A stretch of 9,628 nt of DNA. Origin: JASEHD01 sp964471945. GTDB taxonomy: Bacteria > Bacteroidota > Ignavibacteria > UBA10030 > SZUA-254. The stretch lies in assembly GCA_964471945.1 (NCBI GenBank), contig CAYYIJ010000082.1:1-9628 (forward strand). The letters are read 5' to 3'. The first letter of the stretch is position 1, and each line of letters begins with the position of its first letter. Position numbers and translations under genes: made by a program. The notes beneath the pieces were generated by a model that worked only from the letters and a program-made list of their open reading frames with translations, was not told the origin of the DNA and did not search any database. This document shows positions 1 to 7,536 of this stretch, in pieces.

Positions 1-67
1 TTCATTTCAGGGTCTAAAATCGCTTAGATTCCGAAACACCTGCCCGCGTTCGGAAAGACTCCTTTCC
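1..67. other. Left edge, no gene; weak hairpins
   Basis: No coding signal is visible here. It is the stretch downstream of the decayed aldo/keto reductase. It holds two small inverted repeats: TTCCGAA (29-35) with TTCGGAA (49-55), and TCTAA (13-17) with TTAGA (24-28). Neither is followed by a T-tract on the minus strand, so I do not call an intrinsic terminator. Confidence 0.4.
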
Positions 68-387
68 TTACTTCTTGGTCAGCCCCCTTTTAGTCGGTGA
101 TATTGAATCACTGCGTAACATCAGATCGTAATTACAAACACCGATGTAGCGTGCTTTCCCTGCTTCTTTCAATTTTAAATTATCATCCCAAATCATACCG
201 CATTTAGTTGCAAGAAAAATATTTTCACGTTTCCCTTTCAGCGCTTTCCCGACAACTTCCTCCGAATGACCAAGTCCATACAATGCCGCAGTATCAATCC
301 ATATTCCCATGGTCCACCGATTGCCCACGCTCCGAAACCGATTTCTGTTAACAGAGGACCCTTATTTCCCAATTGCCTTTTCTTCAT
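68..387 (-). pseudogene. Decayed aldo/keto reductase (internally deleted remnant)
   Basis: Remnant of an NADPH-dependent aldo/keto reductase, a TIM-barrel oxidoreductase family that is normally about 310-330 residues. The natural ATG is at 387-385 and opens MKKRQLGNKGPLLTEIGFG, the typical N-terminus, continuing to GGPWEYG near 298. There the frame breaks and jumps to IDTAALYGLGHSEEVVGKAL, which carries the DTA..YG..SE motif with the catalytic Asp and Tyr, then FLATKCGMIWDD with the catalytic Lys region. A second, in-frame junction follows: NLK joins LKEAGKARYIGVCNYD, a motif normally around 80-100 residues further on. The text then loses similarity and stops at 68-70. Only about a third of the family length remains and most of the barrel is missing, so no active enzyme is expected. 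It begins 16 bp after the hybrid kinase stop on the same strand and may once have been co-transcribed. A GTG-started reading from 328 is an artefact of the frameshift. Confidence 0.85.
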
Positions 388-403
388 GATAATTTATCTA
401 ACT

Positions 404-3400
404 TCACCGTCGAATCCCATTAATGACACGATGTAATGTTCTCAGAAGAGTTTCGGCTGTATAGGGTTTACTCAAGAATGCCTGAATATCAAAATCAATT
501 TTCATTGTTGACGATTCATTTACTTTTAGTCCGCTGGTAAGAATAATATTCAATTGCGGATTCATCTTCTTCAGTGTCCGCGCAGTAGCTATACCATCTA
601 AATTTGGCATCATCACATCACTAATGACGGTATTAATCTTATCCCTATGTTCTGCAAATTTCGCGATTGCTTCTATCCCATCAACAGCATTGATAACTCT
701 ATAACCGGACATTAATAGTGTCTGCTGAGTTATTTCGAGGATCGATGCTTCATCATCAACCACAAGGATCGTCTCGTTATTTCCCATAGGTAAATCAGAT
801 TTAACTGTTGAGGAGGTCCGCTCATCCACATCCTTGGATGCTGGAAGATATATTTTAAACGAGCTTCCTTTACCAATTTCACTGTACACATTGATAAATC
901 CTTTATGGTTTTTCACTATCGAGTGAGCAGTGGAAAGACCTAATCCTGTTCCTTTACCAACTTCTTTGGTTGTATAAAATGGCTCGAAAATTTTGTCGAT
1001 GATTTCAGACGCAATCCCAATACCAGTATCAGATACGGTGATAGAAATATAATGTCCAGACCTTGCATCAACGTGCATCCGGGCATACTGTTCATCAAGT
1101 TGCATATTTTCCGCGCTAATCGTTAACTTCCCTCCATTAGGCATCGCATCACGTGCATTTACGCACAAATTCAATAATAACTGATGAAGCTGTGTGGCAT
1201 CGCCTGATATCGTCCAGAGATCTTTTGAAATATCTATTGAGACTGTAATCGATTTGGGAAAAGTTTCATACATAATATTTCCCATTTCTCGAATTAAATG
1301 CTTAGGTTGGATTACAACAAAATCGCCTTCACCGCCGCGTGCGAAAGTGAGAACTTGTTTGATAATATCTTTTCCACGTATAGTACTTATTTCCATGGTC
1401 TCAATCATTTTTTGTAACATATTGTCATTTATTCTTTTTTTCAAAATTTCAAGCGACAAAAGTATGGGCGCCAGCACGTTATTCAAATCGTGTGCAATAC
1501 CACTGGCAAGTGTTCCGATACTTTCCATCCGCTGTGAACGGAGCAATTGAGTTTCAATCAATTTTTTCTCGGTAATATCTTGTTTGATTGCTATGAAGTT
1601 TTCTATCTCTCCCGTTTTACTTACGACTGGAGTTATCGTCATTTCTTCATGATAAAGAGTACCATCTTGACGTTTATTAATAAGTTCACCGTGCCAGGAT
1701 GTACCAGAGAGGATTGTTTCCCAAAGTATTTTGTAAAAAGTTTCATCGTGCTTGCCTGATTTTAAGACTCTTAGATTTTTACCGATTACTTCTGAGATCT
1801 GGTATCCGGTGAGTTTTGAAAATGATTGGTTTGCCCAAATAAGATCGCCGCTCATGTTTGTTATGACGATCGAATTTGCCGCTGATTCGAGAGCTGATGA
1901 TAGTAAACGAACCTGCTGTTCCGATAGTATGCGTTGTGTTATATCTTCTACAGTGCCTTCATAATATAATACATTGCCAGAGCTATCCTTCACCGTTTTG
2001 GCACTTTCGCTGACAAAAACATCGGTACCGTCTTTTTTCTTCCAAGATGACTCAAGTGCAATTATTGCTCCGGTTTTCTTGATCTCATCCTTGAATACAG
2101 TACGTTCATAATCAGGGTTGAATCCTTCCTCTTCCAAATTGTGCTGCTGCAATTCTTCAAGTGAGGAATAACCGAGCATCTTACATAGGGCTGGATTTGC
2201 TATGATTATTTCACCATCTGGAGTTGTTCTATACAATCCAAGCACAGAATTATCGAAAATTGCTCTGTAACTCTCTTCGCTTGACCGTAAAGTTTCCTCT
2301 AACCTTTTGCGTTTGGTAACATCTCTCAAAATACCTTCATGAAAAATTACATTACCGTTTTCATCATGTATGTACTGTCCATGATCCTCGACCCAAATTT
2401 CAGAGCCATCCTTACGACGCATCCTGAAGATTTCTGTTTTTTCTTTACCTGTATCGAGGAATAAGCTATCTCCATCCGATGGCTCGAAGTAGAGGTCTTT
2501 ATTGATATCGACTTCGAGTAATTCCTCTTTGTTAGAGTACCCGAACATTTTTACCATTGCATCATTTATCTCGATGAACTTACCTTCGTGAGATCTGCGA
2601 TAAACGCCATCCATCATTCTGCTGAAAAGAGAACGGTATTTTTCTTCCGATTCTTTGAGTGCTTGTTCAGCCCGTATTTTTTCGGTTATATCTCTCACGA
2701 TTACAATTCTCGCAGGACGGTTTTGCCATTCAATACTATGAGATGTTATCTCAACGATTATGATTGTACCGTCCTTTTTCTTGTGCCGCCAATTATCGCT
2801 TTTCTGAAATGATTCTTTAGACGACGCGACATCATGAAGCAGCAATGGGATATCCTCGACGGGGCGAATGTCTTTTAAAGTCATAGACAAAAATTCTTCG
2901 CGTGTATATCCATAATGCCGGATGGCAGCTTCGTTGACTTCAACAAACGACAATGTTGTACGGTCATAGACCCACATTGGTTGTGGATTGTTTTCAAAGA
3001 GGTCGCGGTATTGCTGCTCTGAATTTTGTAATGCTTCTTCCGCTTTTCTACGCTCTGTAACATCGCGGGCTATAAGATAAAACCCTTTTGGCTCATCGTT
3101 CACCGTTATTAATCTTGCATTTTGACCGAACCAACGGACTTCCCCCGACTTGGTATGGAACGGATATTCCGTGTATGTATTTTCTGCTCGATTTAAGAAT
3201 TGGCGGTAATAATTCATCGAGACGCGACGTTTATAATCATCAGTTACGATATCAGAATATCTCAGTTTTGTTAATTCTTCGAGCGAATATCCTGAACTTT
3301 TCAACGCCGCAGGATTTGCGTATGTGAAGTAGCCATTATGATCGGTAGTGAAAATATTTTCGGTCGCTTCTTCCACTACTTCGCGGAAACGAGATTCTGA

Positions 3401-5677
3401 TTCTTTTAAAGCATCTTCTATTTTTCGTCGCTCGGTGATATCTATTGTAAAACCTCCTAAAACAGTTGACTCATCTGGCAACTGGATAGGGAATTTGTAT
3501 GTTGACCAAGTGCGACCGGCAAAATTTTCCTCAATATTTTGGTAAGTTTCAGCTTTAATAGCACGCTTATCATCTTCTGTAATCTTATCTGCAAACTCTA
3601 AAGGAAACAAATCGTGATTAGTCTTGTTAAGCATATCAGTCGGATTCATACCCAAATAATTTTTAAATCCTTCATTTGCAAACACAACTCTACCATCGCT
3701 GTCTTTTATGTATGATAGACCGGGGAAATTATTCATGAATGCTTTGAAGTTTGCTTCGCTTTTAGCAAGTGCTTCTTCAGTTCGCTGCCGCTCGGTAATG
3801 TCGGCTATGAATCCTTCTAAAGCTAAAAGACTTCCATCCTCAGAGAATACACCTATGCCATGTTCCCAAATCCACTTTTCAACACCAGAGACATCTATTA
3901 TCCGATATGTTATTTGGAACGGTTGATTTTTTCCAGTTGCTTCTTGTATTGTATCCCAGACCATTTGACGGTCATCAGGATGAATCAGATCGTTGTATGA
4001 TATTTTGTTGTTGTTAATCAAATCAGAAGGCTGACAACCGGTTAAGTTAACGCAACCATCATTAACAAATTCCATTGACCAATCTTTAACATTACTGCAT
4101 CGGTACACCATGCCGGGTAAATTCCTCATAAGTGTTGATAGCTGACGCTGGCTTTCACGTAAATATTTTTCCGCCTGCTTACGGGCAGTAATATCAAAAA
4201 TATATCCCCGATATCGAGTTAGGTCTCCTTTTAGGTCAAACTCGCCGATAATATTTTCAACAACATGAATCGTTTTTCCCTTTGTTGTTACAAGTTCTAA
4301 CTCGATATTTTCAACTTTTTTATTTCGCTTTAACAGATCGAGCAGTTTGGCTCGCTCTTCTTTCTTTGGATATATTTTATGATAATCGAAGGAGAGTGCC
4401 TCATCGAGCGAATCAAACTCGAACACTTTTAGAAATGCCGGATTGCATAAAATGAGTTTCCCTTCGGGCGTAGATATATAATTTCCGGTAAGATCATCAT
4501 CAAACAGTCTCTTGTATTTTGATTCGCTTTTCCTGAGTAATTCTTCTGCTTGTTTTCGTTCGGTAATGTCACGTATGTTTCCTGTTATATTAATTGGCTT
4601 TCCATCTATCCACGTAATTTTACGAAGCTCTTCGGCATAGATAAAACTACCGTCTTTTTTCAGCAATCGCGTTTCAGTAAAAAATTCTCTCCCGGTTTCT
4701 ATCGTCTCTTCAAATTCTTTTCTTATTCTCTCTCTATCGTCGGGATGCACAAATTCCAAAATATTATGTCCGATAATATCTTCTTGAGTATATCCATATC
4801 TTGCAACATTGGGACTAATAAATGTAACCGTTCCATCTAAAGCATAAGTATAGATCATATCGGAAGTGTTTTCGATTATTGATTTATATTTTGCCTCACT
4901 TAGCTGAATCGCTGACTCGGCTTCCTTACGCTCTGTAATATCACGCAGTACACCATCTATTCCGATCGGTTTATTCGCTCTGTCGAGTACGAGACGTGCA
5001 GTTACTGAAGCATGAACCGATGTGCCATCCTTCCTTTTTAATTCAATTTCGAAATCGGTAACGGATTTCTCTGCCATTAGCATTTGAACAAAGACACTGC
5101 GGTATGCAGGATTTTGATAAAATAAAGAAACATCTTTTCCAATTACTTCTTCTACACTGTAGCCGTAATTCTTTACAGATTGACTGACGAATTGAATAGC
5201 TCCATTTATATCGGCTCTATAAAAAACATCTTTCGAGCTTTCAAAAAATGTTCTGTAACGTTCTTCGCTGATGCGGAGCAATGTTGCGGTTCTTTTACGC
5301 TCGATAGCATACCGGATCGAGCGATTAAGCAGATAACAATCGACTTTCCCTTTCACCAAATAGTCTTCAGCCCCTGCTCTCAGTGCTTCAACTGAAAGTC
5401 CATTATCATGGATTCCCGTAAGAGCAATTATAGGAAGGTGAGGTGCAATTCTTATTACGTGCTCTATCGTTTCAACGCCTTGTGAATCTGGCAGCGATAA
5501 ATCGAGAAGTGCAACATCGAAATGGTTTTTCTTTAAGTGCTCGATACCTTCGGATAATCTTTCAGCGTGTGTAAGCTCATAATCGAGATGTTCTTGATTA
5601 TTCAAACACTCAGCCACTAATTCAGCGTCCGAATGATTGTCTTCGACGTGCAATATTTTAATCTTTTGCGTTTTCAT
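404..5677 (-). CDS. Giant hybrid sensor histidine kinase: REC-(PAS)x10-HisKA-HATPase-REC
   Basis: A 1757-residue cytoplasmic sensor kinase. Residues 6-125 form a receiver domain (E12/D13, phospho-acceptor D59, T87, K109). Ten PAS domains follow at about 140-250, 264-373, 388-498, 513-629, 644-749, 764-875, 890-999, 1014-1122, 1137-1248 and 1259-1370. Each ends in a D(I/V)T.(R/K)-type motif and charged helical linker, and successive domains start about 120-131 residues apart. HisKA spans about 1383-1449, with the phosphorylated H1396 in GIAHDLNN. HATPase_c spans about 1496-1614: N-box N1503/N1507, G1 DTGIG at D1550, F-box FEPF, G2 GKGTGLGL. A C-terminal receiver occupies 1635-1754 (D1641/D1642, D1687, T1714, K1737). 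All catalytic residues are present. I see no transmembrane segment or signal peptide, so the input is probably intracellular (ligand, redox, light or partner protein). PAS 3, 8 and 9 share a G.Y..(S/T)(T/H).(G/D)G subtype and may be duplicates. ATG 5677 is preceded by AGGG four bases upstream. The gene starts 15 bp after the receiver-only gene and probably shares its transcript. No HPt domain is present. The ligand is unknown. Confidence 0.95.
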   Translation of the reverse strand: MKTQKIKILHVEDNHSDAELVAECLNNQEHLDYELTHAERLSEGIEHLKKNHFDVALLDLSLPDSQGVETIEHVIRIAPHLPIIALTGIHDNGLSVEALRAGAEDYLVKGKVDCYLLNRSIRYAIERKRTATLLRISEERYRTFFESSKDVFYRADINGAIQFVSQSVKNYGYSVEEVIGKDVSLFYQNPAYRSVFVQMLMAEKSVTDFEIELKRKDGTSVHASVTARLVLDRANKPIGIDGVLRDITERKEAESAIQLSEAKYKSIIENTSDMIYTYALDGTVTFISPNVARYGYTQEDIIGHNILEFVHPDDRERIRKEFEETIETGREFFTETRLLKKDGSFIYAEELRKITWIDGKPINITGNIRDITERKQAEELLRKSESKYKRLFDDDLTGNYISTPEGKLILCNPAFLKVFEFDSLDEALSFDYHKIYPKKEERAKLLDLLKRNKKVENIELELVTTKGKTIHVVENIIGEFDLKGDLTRYRGYIFDITARKQAEKYLRESQRQLSTLMRNLPGMVYRCSNVKDWSMEFVNDGCVNLTGCQPSDLINNNKISYNDLIHPDDRQMVWDTIQEATGKNQPFQITYRIIDVSGVEKWIWEHGIGVFSEDGSLLALEGFIADITERQRTEEALAKSEANFKAFMNNFPGLSYIKDSDGRVVFANEGFKNYLGMNPTDMLNKTNHDLFPLEFADKITEDDKRAIKAETYQNIEENFAGRTWSTYKFPIQLPDESTVLGGFTIDITERRKIEDALKESESRFREVVEEATENIFTTDHNGYFTYANPAALKSSGYSLEELTKLRYSDIVTDDYKRRVSMNYYRQFLNRAENTYTEYPFHTKSGEVRWFGQNARLITVNDEPKGFYLIARDVTERRKAEEALQNSEQQYRDLFENNPQPMWVYDRTTLSFVEVNEAAIRHYGYTREEFLSMTLKDIRPVEDIPLLLHDVASSKESFQKSDNWRHKKKDGTIIIVEITSHSIEWQNRPARIVIVRDITEKIRAEQALKESEEKYRSLFSRMMDGVYRRSHEGKFIEINDAMVKMFGYSNKEELLEVDINKDLYFEPSDGDSLFLDTGKEKTEIFRMRRKDGSEIWVEDHGQYIHDENGNVIFHEGILRDVTKRKRLEETLRSSEESYRAIFDNSVLGLYRTTPDGEIIIANPALCKMLGYSSLEELQQHNLEEEGFNPDYERTVFKDEIKKTGAIIALESSWKKKDGTDVFVSESAKTVKDSSGNVLYYEGTVEDITQRILSEQQVRLLSSALESAANSIVITNMSGDLIWANQSFSKLTGYQISEVIGKNLRVLKSGKHDETFYKILWETILSGTSWHGELINKRQDGTLYHEEMTITPVVSKTGEIENFIAIKQDITEKKLIETQLLRSQRMESIGTLASGIAHDLNNVLAPILLSLEILKKRINDNMLQKMIETMEISTIRGKDIIKQVLTFARGGEGDFVVIQPKHLIREMGNIMYETFPKSITVSIDISKDLWTISGDATQLHQLLLNLCVNARDAMPNGGKLTISAENMQLDEQYARMHVDARSGHYISITVSDTGIGIASEIIDKIFEPFYTTKEVGKGTGLGLSTAHSIVKNHKGFINVYSEIGKGSSFKIYLPASKDVDERTSSTVKSDLPMGNNETILVVDDEASILEITQQTLLMSGYRVINAVDGIEAIAKFAEHRDKINTVISDVMMPNLDGIATARTLKKMNPQLNIILTSGLKVNESSTMKIDFDIQAFLSKPYTAETLLRTLHRVINGIRR

Positions 5678-5692
5678 ACAGCCCTATTTTCA

Positions 5693-6049
5693 CTAATTTT
5701 TATTTGAAATAATTTCAACCATCTTATCCCACTCGGTCGATTTATCGAAGAAGTAGTCAGCACCTGCTTTAATTGCTTCTTCCCGAAATTGCGGATATGG
5801 GTAATTTGTAAACATGATAACCTTAGTTTTAGGAATTTCCTTTTTAATAACCTTCAAAACATCTATGCCGTTGCCATCGGGTAATTTGACATCGAGGATA
5901 ACAACATCAGGTAATTTTTGTAGAACTTTGCTCACTGCCTCTGAAACATTTTCCGCTTGCCCAATAATTTCAACTCCCGGCATACAACTTAATTCAATAA
6001 TCAACCTTGCTCTAATAATTTTAGAATCATCTACAATAAAATATTTCAC
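5693..6049 (-). CDS. Stand-alone receiver-domain response regulator
   Basis: A 118-residue protein consisting only of a CheY-like receiver domain. The acidic pair D7/D8 (IVDDS), the phospho-acceptor D53 (VILDVKLPDGNG), T81 (MFTNYP) and K103 (FFDKSTEW) are all in place, so it should accept and lose a phosphoryl group on Asp. No DNA-binding, enzymatic or other output domain follows. Proteins of this type work as phosphorelay shuttles, phosphate sinks or allosteric partners. It lies 15 bp upstream of the giant hybrid kinase on the same strand, and I infer co-transcription and a working partnership, either receiving phosphate from the kinase or competing with its own receivers. The start is GTG at 6049-6047, chosen because a good ribosome-binding site (AAGAGG) lies seven bases upstream and because the receiver begins directly at MKYFIVDD. 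Confidence 0.92.
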   Translation of the reverse strand: MKYFIVDDSKIIRARLIIELSCMPGVEIIGQAENVSEAVSKVLQKLPDVVILDVKLPDGNGIDVLKVIKKEIPKTKVIMFTNYPYPQFREEAIKAGADYFFDKSTEWDKMVEIISNKN

Positions 6050-6056
6050 TTTAATT

Positions 6057-6062
6057 CCTCTT
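6057..6062 (-). promoter_or_regulatory. Shine-Dalgarno site supporting the GTG start of the receiver gene
   Basis: On the minus strand AAGAGG is followed by a seven-base spacer and GTG. This is the best ribosome-binding site among the starts in the window and decides a non-ATG start for the stand-alone receiver gene. Confidence 0.7.
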
Positions 6063-6161
6063 AATTCTTTTGATTATTTGTTTAACACAAGATACTATTT
6101 AACTTGAGCGAAATAAATAGGATGAAGTATGTTTTATTCGTGAGGAAAGGGAGTTAAAGGG

Positions 6162-6179
6162 TGTAGGATAATTCCTACA
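6162..6179. promoter_or_regulatory. Palindrome TGTAGGA-TAAT-TCCTACA, candidate operator
   Basis: A perfect 7-bp inverted repeat with a 4-bp spacer, about 115-130 bp upstream of the GTG of the receiver gene and in the only substantial gap before the receiver/hybrid-kinase pair. The size and symmetry suit a dimeric regulator, and LuxR/FixJ-type response regulators commonly bind short dyads of this kind. A LuxR-type regulator is encoded immediately upstream, so self-contained control of the downstream pair is plausible but inferred. It could instead be a small mRNA hairpin; it has no T-tract of a terminator. Confidence 0.4.
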
Positions 6180-6186
6180 TAAAATT

Positions 6187-6227
6187 CTTTGCGTTTTTCG
6201 CGAGCTTTGCGAGAAACTTTTTTCTCG
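6187..6227. repeat. Intergenic palindromic repeat, copy 1
   Basis: A 41-bp segment matching 6958-6998 at 40 of 41 positions. It contains the heptamer CTTTGCG twice and a 7-bp hairpin CGAGAAA-CTTT-TTTCTCG at 6210-6227. It lies downstream of the LuxR-type regulator gene; the second copy lies upstream of that gene in the same orientation. Confidence 0.8.
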
Positions 6228-6302
6228 TGCCGATCCAAAGGATTCCTTCGGAAAGGCATCACTTCGTGACAACGACCGCCAAGATCGCCAAGTTTTAAGA
6301 AA
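6228..6302. repeat. Small-hairpin intergenic segment after the LuxR-type regulator
   Basis: A non-coding stretch between repeat copy 1 and the regulator stop codon. It has two short hairpins with TTC loops: TTCC-TTC-GGAA (6243-6253) and TCAC-TTC-GTGA around 6258-6269. The phrases CGCCAAGATCGCCAAG give it a low-complexity look. It is probably the rest of the same intergenic repeat family. No T-tract follows any stem on the minus strand, so I do not call a terminator, though transcript-end protection by these stems is possible. Confidence 0.45.
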
Positions 6303-6932
6303 TCATGCCAGCTTATTTTCGATTGAGTATCGGATGATCTCGGCGTTGGTTTTCATCCGCATTTTATCGAGTATGCGTGCCCTGTAACTGCTTACGGTTT
6401 TGATACTTAGGGAGAGTTCTTCCGCAATTTGGCTCGGTGATTTTCCTCCGGCAATCATCAGCATGATTTGGTGCTCACGGTTGGATAGTGTTTCATGAAC
6501 CGGTTTATCGGATGGTTTTTCAATTTCAGCAGCGAGCTGCTCGGCGAGTGAAGGACTTATATATTTTCTCCCTGTCAATATTTGGTGAATCGCTTTTATG
6601 AGTTGTTCGGGAAGCTCTGCTTTCGACATGTAACCCGATGCTCCTGTTTTCAATGCACGGATTGCAAATTCTTCTTCCGAGTGCATGCTGTGTACAAGCA
6701 CGGGTAACTTTGGTTTTAATTGCTTGATGTCTTTCAGAATGTCGAGTCCATTTCGACCGGGTAAAAATATATCGAGGATTACCACGTCCCAATTTTCTTT
6801 CGTGAGAAATTCCAAAGCTTCCCCCGAATCGCGTGCTTCCCCAAATTGTGCTGTCGGGAATTCATCGCGTAATATTTGCTTAAGACCTTCCCTTACTACA
6901 GTATGGTCATCAATAATTAAAATTCGTTTCAT
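6303..6932 (-). CDS. NarL/FixJ-family response regulator (REC + LuxR HTH)
   Basis: A 209-residue DNA-binding response regulator. The N-terminal receiver (about 3-120) has D8/D9, the phospho-acceptor D54 in VVILDIFLPGRNG, S82 at the switch position and K104 in YMSKAEL. After a linker, residues about 146-207 form a LuxR-type helix-turn-helix (LSNREHQIMLMIAGGKSPSQ, then IAEELSLSIKTVSSYRARIL) with the recognition helix at TVSSYRARIL. Full family length and intact. ATG 6932-6930 has AAGGA with a seven-base spacer upstream. The natural kinase partner is the HisKA_3 sensor at 7844-9628, upstream on the same strand; this kinase/regulator type is the usual pairing (NarX/NarL, DegS/DegU, LiaS/LiaR). 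Without the inserted block the kinase stop and this start would be about 98 bp apart. The gene is bracketed by direct copies of a 41-bp repeat. Its target genes are unknown. Confidence 0.95.
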   Translation of the reverse strand: MKRILIIDDHTVVREGLKQILRDEFPTAQFGEARDSGEALEFLTKENWDVVILDIFLPGRNGLDILKDIKQLKPKLPVLVHSMHSEEEFAIRALKTGASGYMSKAELPEQLIKAIHQILTGRKYISPSLAEQLAAEIEKPSDKPVHETLSNREHQIMLMIAGGKSPSQIAEELSLSIKTVSSYRARILDKMRMKTNAEIIRYSIENKLA

Positions 6933-6955
6933 GTGTTAATCCTTATGTTGTTTTT

Positions 6956-7014
6956 CCCTTTGCGTTCTTCGCGAGCTTTGCGAGAAACTTTTTTCTCGCA
7001 ACGTTCGCAAAGGG
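6956..7014. repeat. Intergenic palindromic repeat, copy 2
   Basis: The outer arms CCCTTTGCG (6956-6964) and CGCAAAGGG (7006-7014) are a perfect 9-bp inverted repeat enclosing the hairpin GCGAGAAA-CTTT-TTTCTCGC (6980-6999). The segment 6958-6998 is a near-identical copy of 6187-6227. It sits between the LuxR-type regulator and the displaced kinase end, so it was probably already in the operon before the repeat/nuclease block arrived. It resembles REP-type or miniature inverted-repeat elements; no transposase is visible. Confidence 0.75.
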
Positions 7015-7030
7015 CGCTACGAAGATTATT

Positions 7031-7060
7031 TTATCTGCTTTCTTTCATCGGCACTTTCAC
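7031..7060 (-). pseudogene. Displaced 3' end of the HisKA_3 sensor kinase
   Basis: On the minus strand this reads VKVPMKESR-stop (stop at 7031-7033). VKVPM is also how the sensor kinase at 7844-9628 ends before its abrupt MH-stop. The 15 bases coding VKVPM (7046-7060) match 7850-7864 except for one synonymous GTG/GTA change. I read this as the original kinase terminus, separated from its gene by the repeat/nuclease block. A trace of a lost paralogous kinase is the alternative. Confidence 0.7.
7046..7060. repeat. Candidate target-site duplication, left copy
   Basis: CATCGGCACTTTCAC, repeated as CATCGGTACTTTCAC at 7850-7864. It immediately abuts the first repeat unit of the inserted block. Confidence 0.6.
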
Positions 7061-7195
7061 TGTTATGCCCACGCGTTTTTAGTGGGTATCCAGAACTAAG
7101 ACTTTCTATGCTATGGATTCCCGACAAGAACATTCGGGAATGACACAAAGCGCGATGTCATTCCCACATGCTCTCAGTAGGAATACATAACTTAG
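7061..7195. repeat. 95-bp palindromic repeat array, left part (one full, one partial unit)
   Basis: A full 95-bp unit (7061-7155) is followed by the first 40 or so bases of a second unit (7156-7195), which degenerates just before the stop codon of the nuclease gene. The unit has TGTCATTCCC/GGGAATGACA-type ends and internal inverted repeats, and finishes with the linker ACAAAGCGCGA. This full copy is the most diverged (it begins TGTTATGCCC), as expected for an older or edge copy. Confidence 0.8.
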
Positions 7196-7200
7196 TTAAT

Positions 7201-7536
7201 TCAATCTCTCTGCAATTGTATAATATCACCATCATTATAGAGGTCATTCCATTTTGGATTGTATTTTTCTATCAAATGTATTTTCCAAGCTCTATTCCAC
7301 TTTTTCATCTGCTTCTCACGCTCTATTGCACTGTGAATATTTCCATGTGCTTCGTAATAAACAAGCATCGAAACATTGTATTTTTGTGTGAATCCCTTTA
7401 TTAATTTTTCTTTATGCTCATAAATCCGACGTTCAAGGTTATTCGTTACACCGATATACAATGTTCCATTCCTTTTACTTGCTAAAATGTAAACAAAATA
7501 TGTTTTATCTTCATACATATAATACTTCTTTGTCAT
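7201..7536 (-). CDS. GIY-YIG endonuclease domain protein (small, YhbQ/UPF0213-like)
   Basis: A 111-residue single-domain GIY-YIG nuclease, the fold also found in the UvrC N-terminus, some homing endonucleases and the YhbQ-type proteins. Visible motifs are VYILASK (GIY position, residues 15-21), TLYIGVTNNLERRIYEHK (YIG at 27-29, catalytic Arg 36/37, His 41) and AIEREKQMKKWNRAWK with the metal-binding Glu near residue 72. No DNA-targeting domain is attached. An eight-residue insertion, MYEDKTYF, lies between the usual KKYY and VYIL, so the N-terminus is slightly longer than normal. I prefer ATG 7536; an in-frame GTG at 7542 would add two residues. Both starts lie inside the adjoining 95-bp repeat and neither has a convincing ribosome-binding site, so expression is uncertain. 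Repeat units flank the gene on both sides, and it belongs to the inserted block rather than to the two-component operon. Confidence 0.85.
   Translation of the reverse strand: MTKKYYMYEDKTYFVYILASKRNGTLYIGVTNNLERRIYEHKEKLIKGFTQKYNVSMLVYYEAHGNIHSAIEREKQMKKWNRAWKIHLIEKYNPKWNDLYNDGDIIQLQRD

Noticed and set aside
68..328. An 86-residue protein starting at GTG 328
   Set aside because: Its first residues come from the wrong frame of the reductase N-terminus; the true start is ATG 387 and the frame is broken near 300.
1194..5395. Several plus-strand frames of 60-120 codons inside the hybrid kinase
   Set aside because: They are antisense to a continuous, fully recognisable 1757-residue protein and show no family motifs or ribosome-binding sites.
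6085..6130. AT-rich stretch as the promoter of the receiver gene
   Set aside because: A promoter is expected here, but I could not find a -35/-10 pair with convincing spacing, so I did not list one.
6526..6792. Second minus-strand frame inside the LuxR-type regulator
   Set aside because: It is an out-of-frame shadow of the receiver and linker of an intact regulator.
6980..6999. GCGAGAAA-CTTT-TTTCTCGC as an intrinsic terminator
   Set aside because: The stem is not followed by a T-tract on either strand, and the same hairpin is part of a repeat present twice.
7168..7404. Plus-strand reading frame opposite the GIY-YIG gene
   Set aside because: Hydrophobic-looking shadow of the nuclease gene on the other strand; no start signal and no recognisable family.
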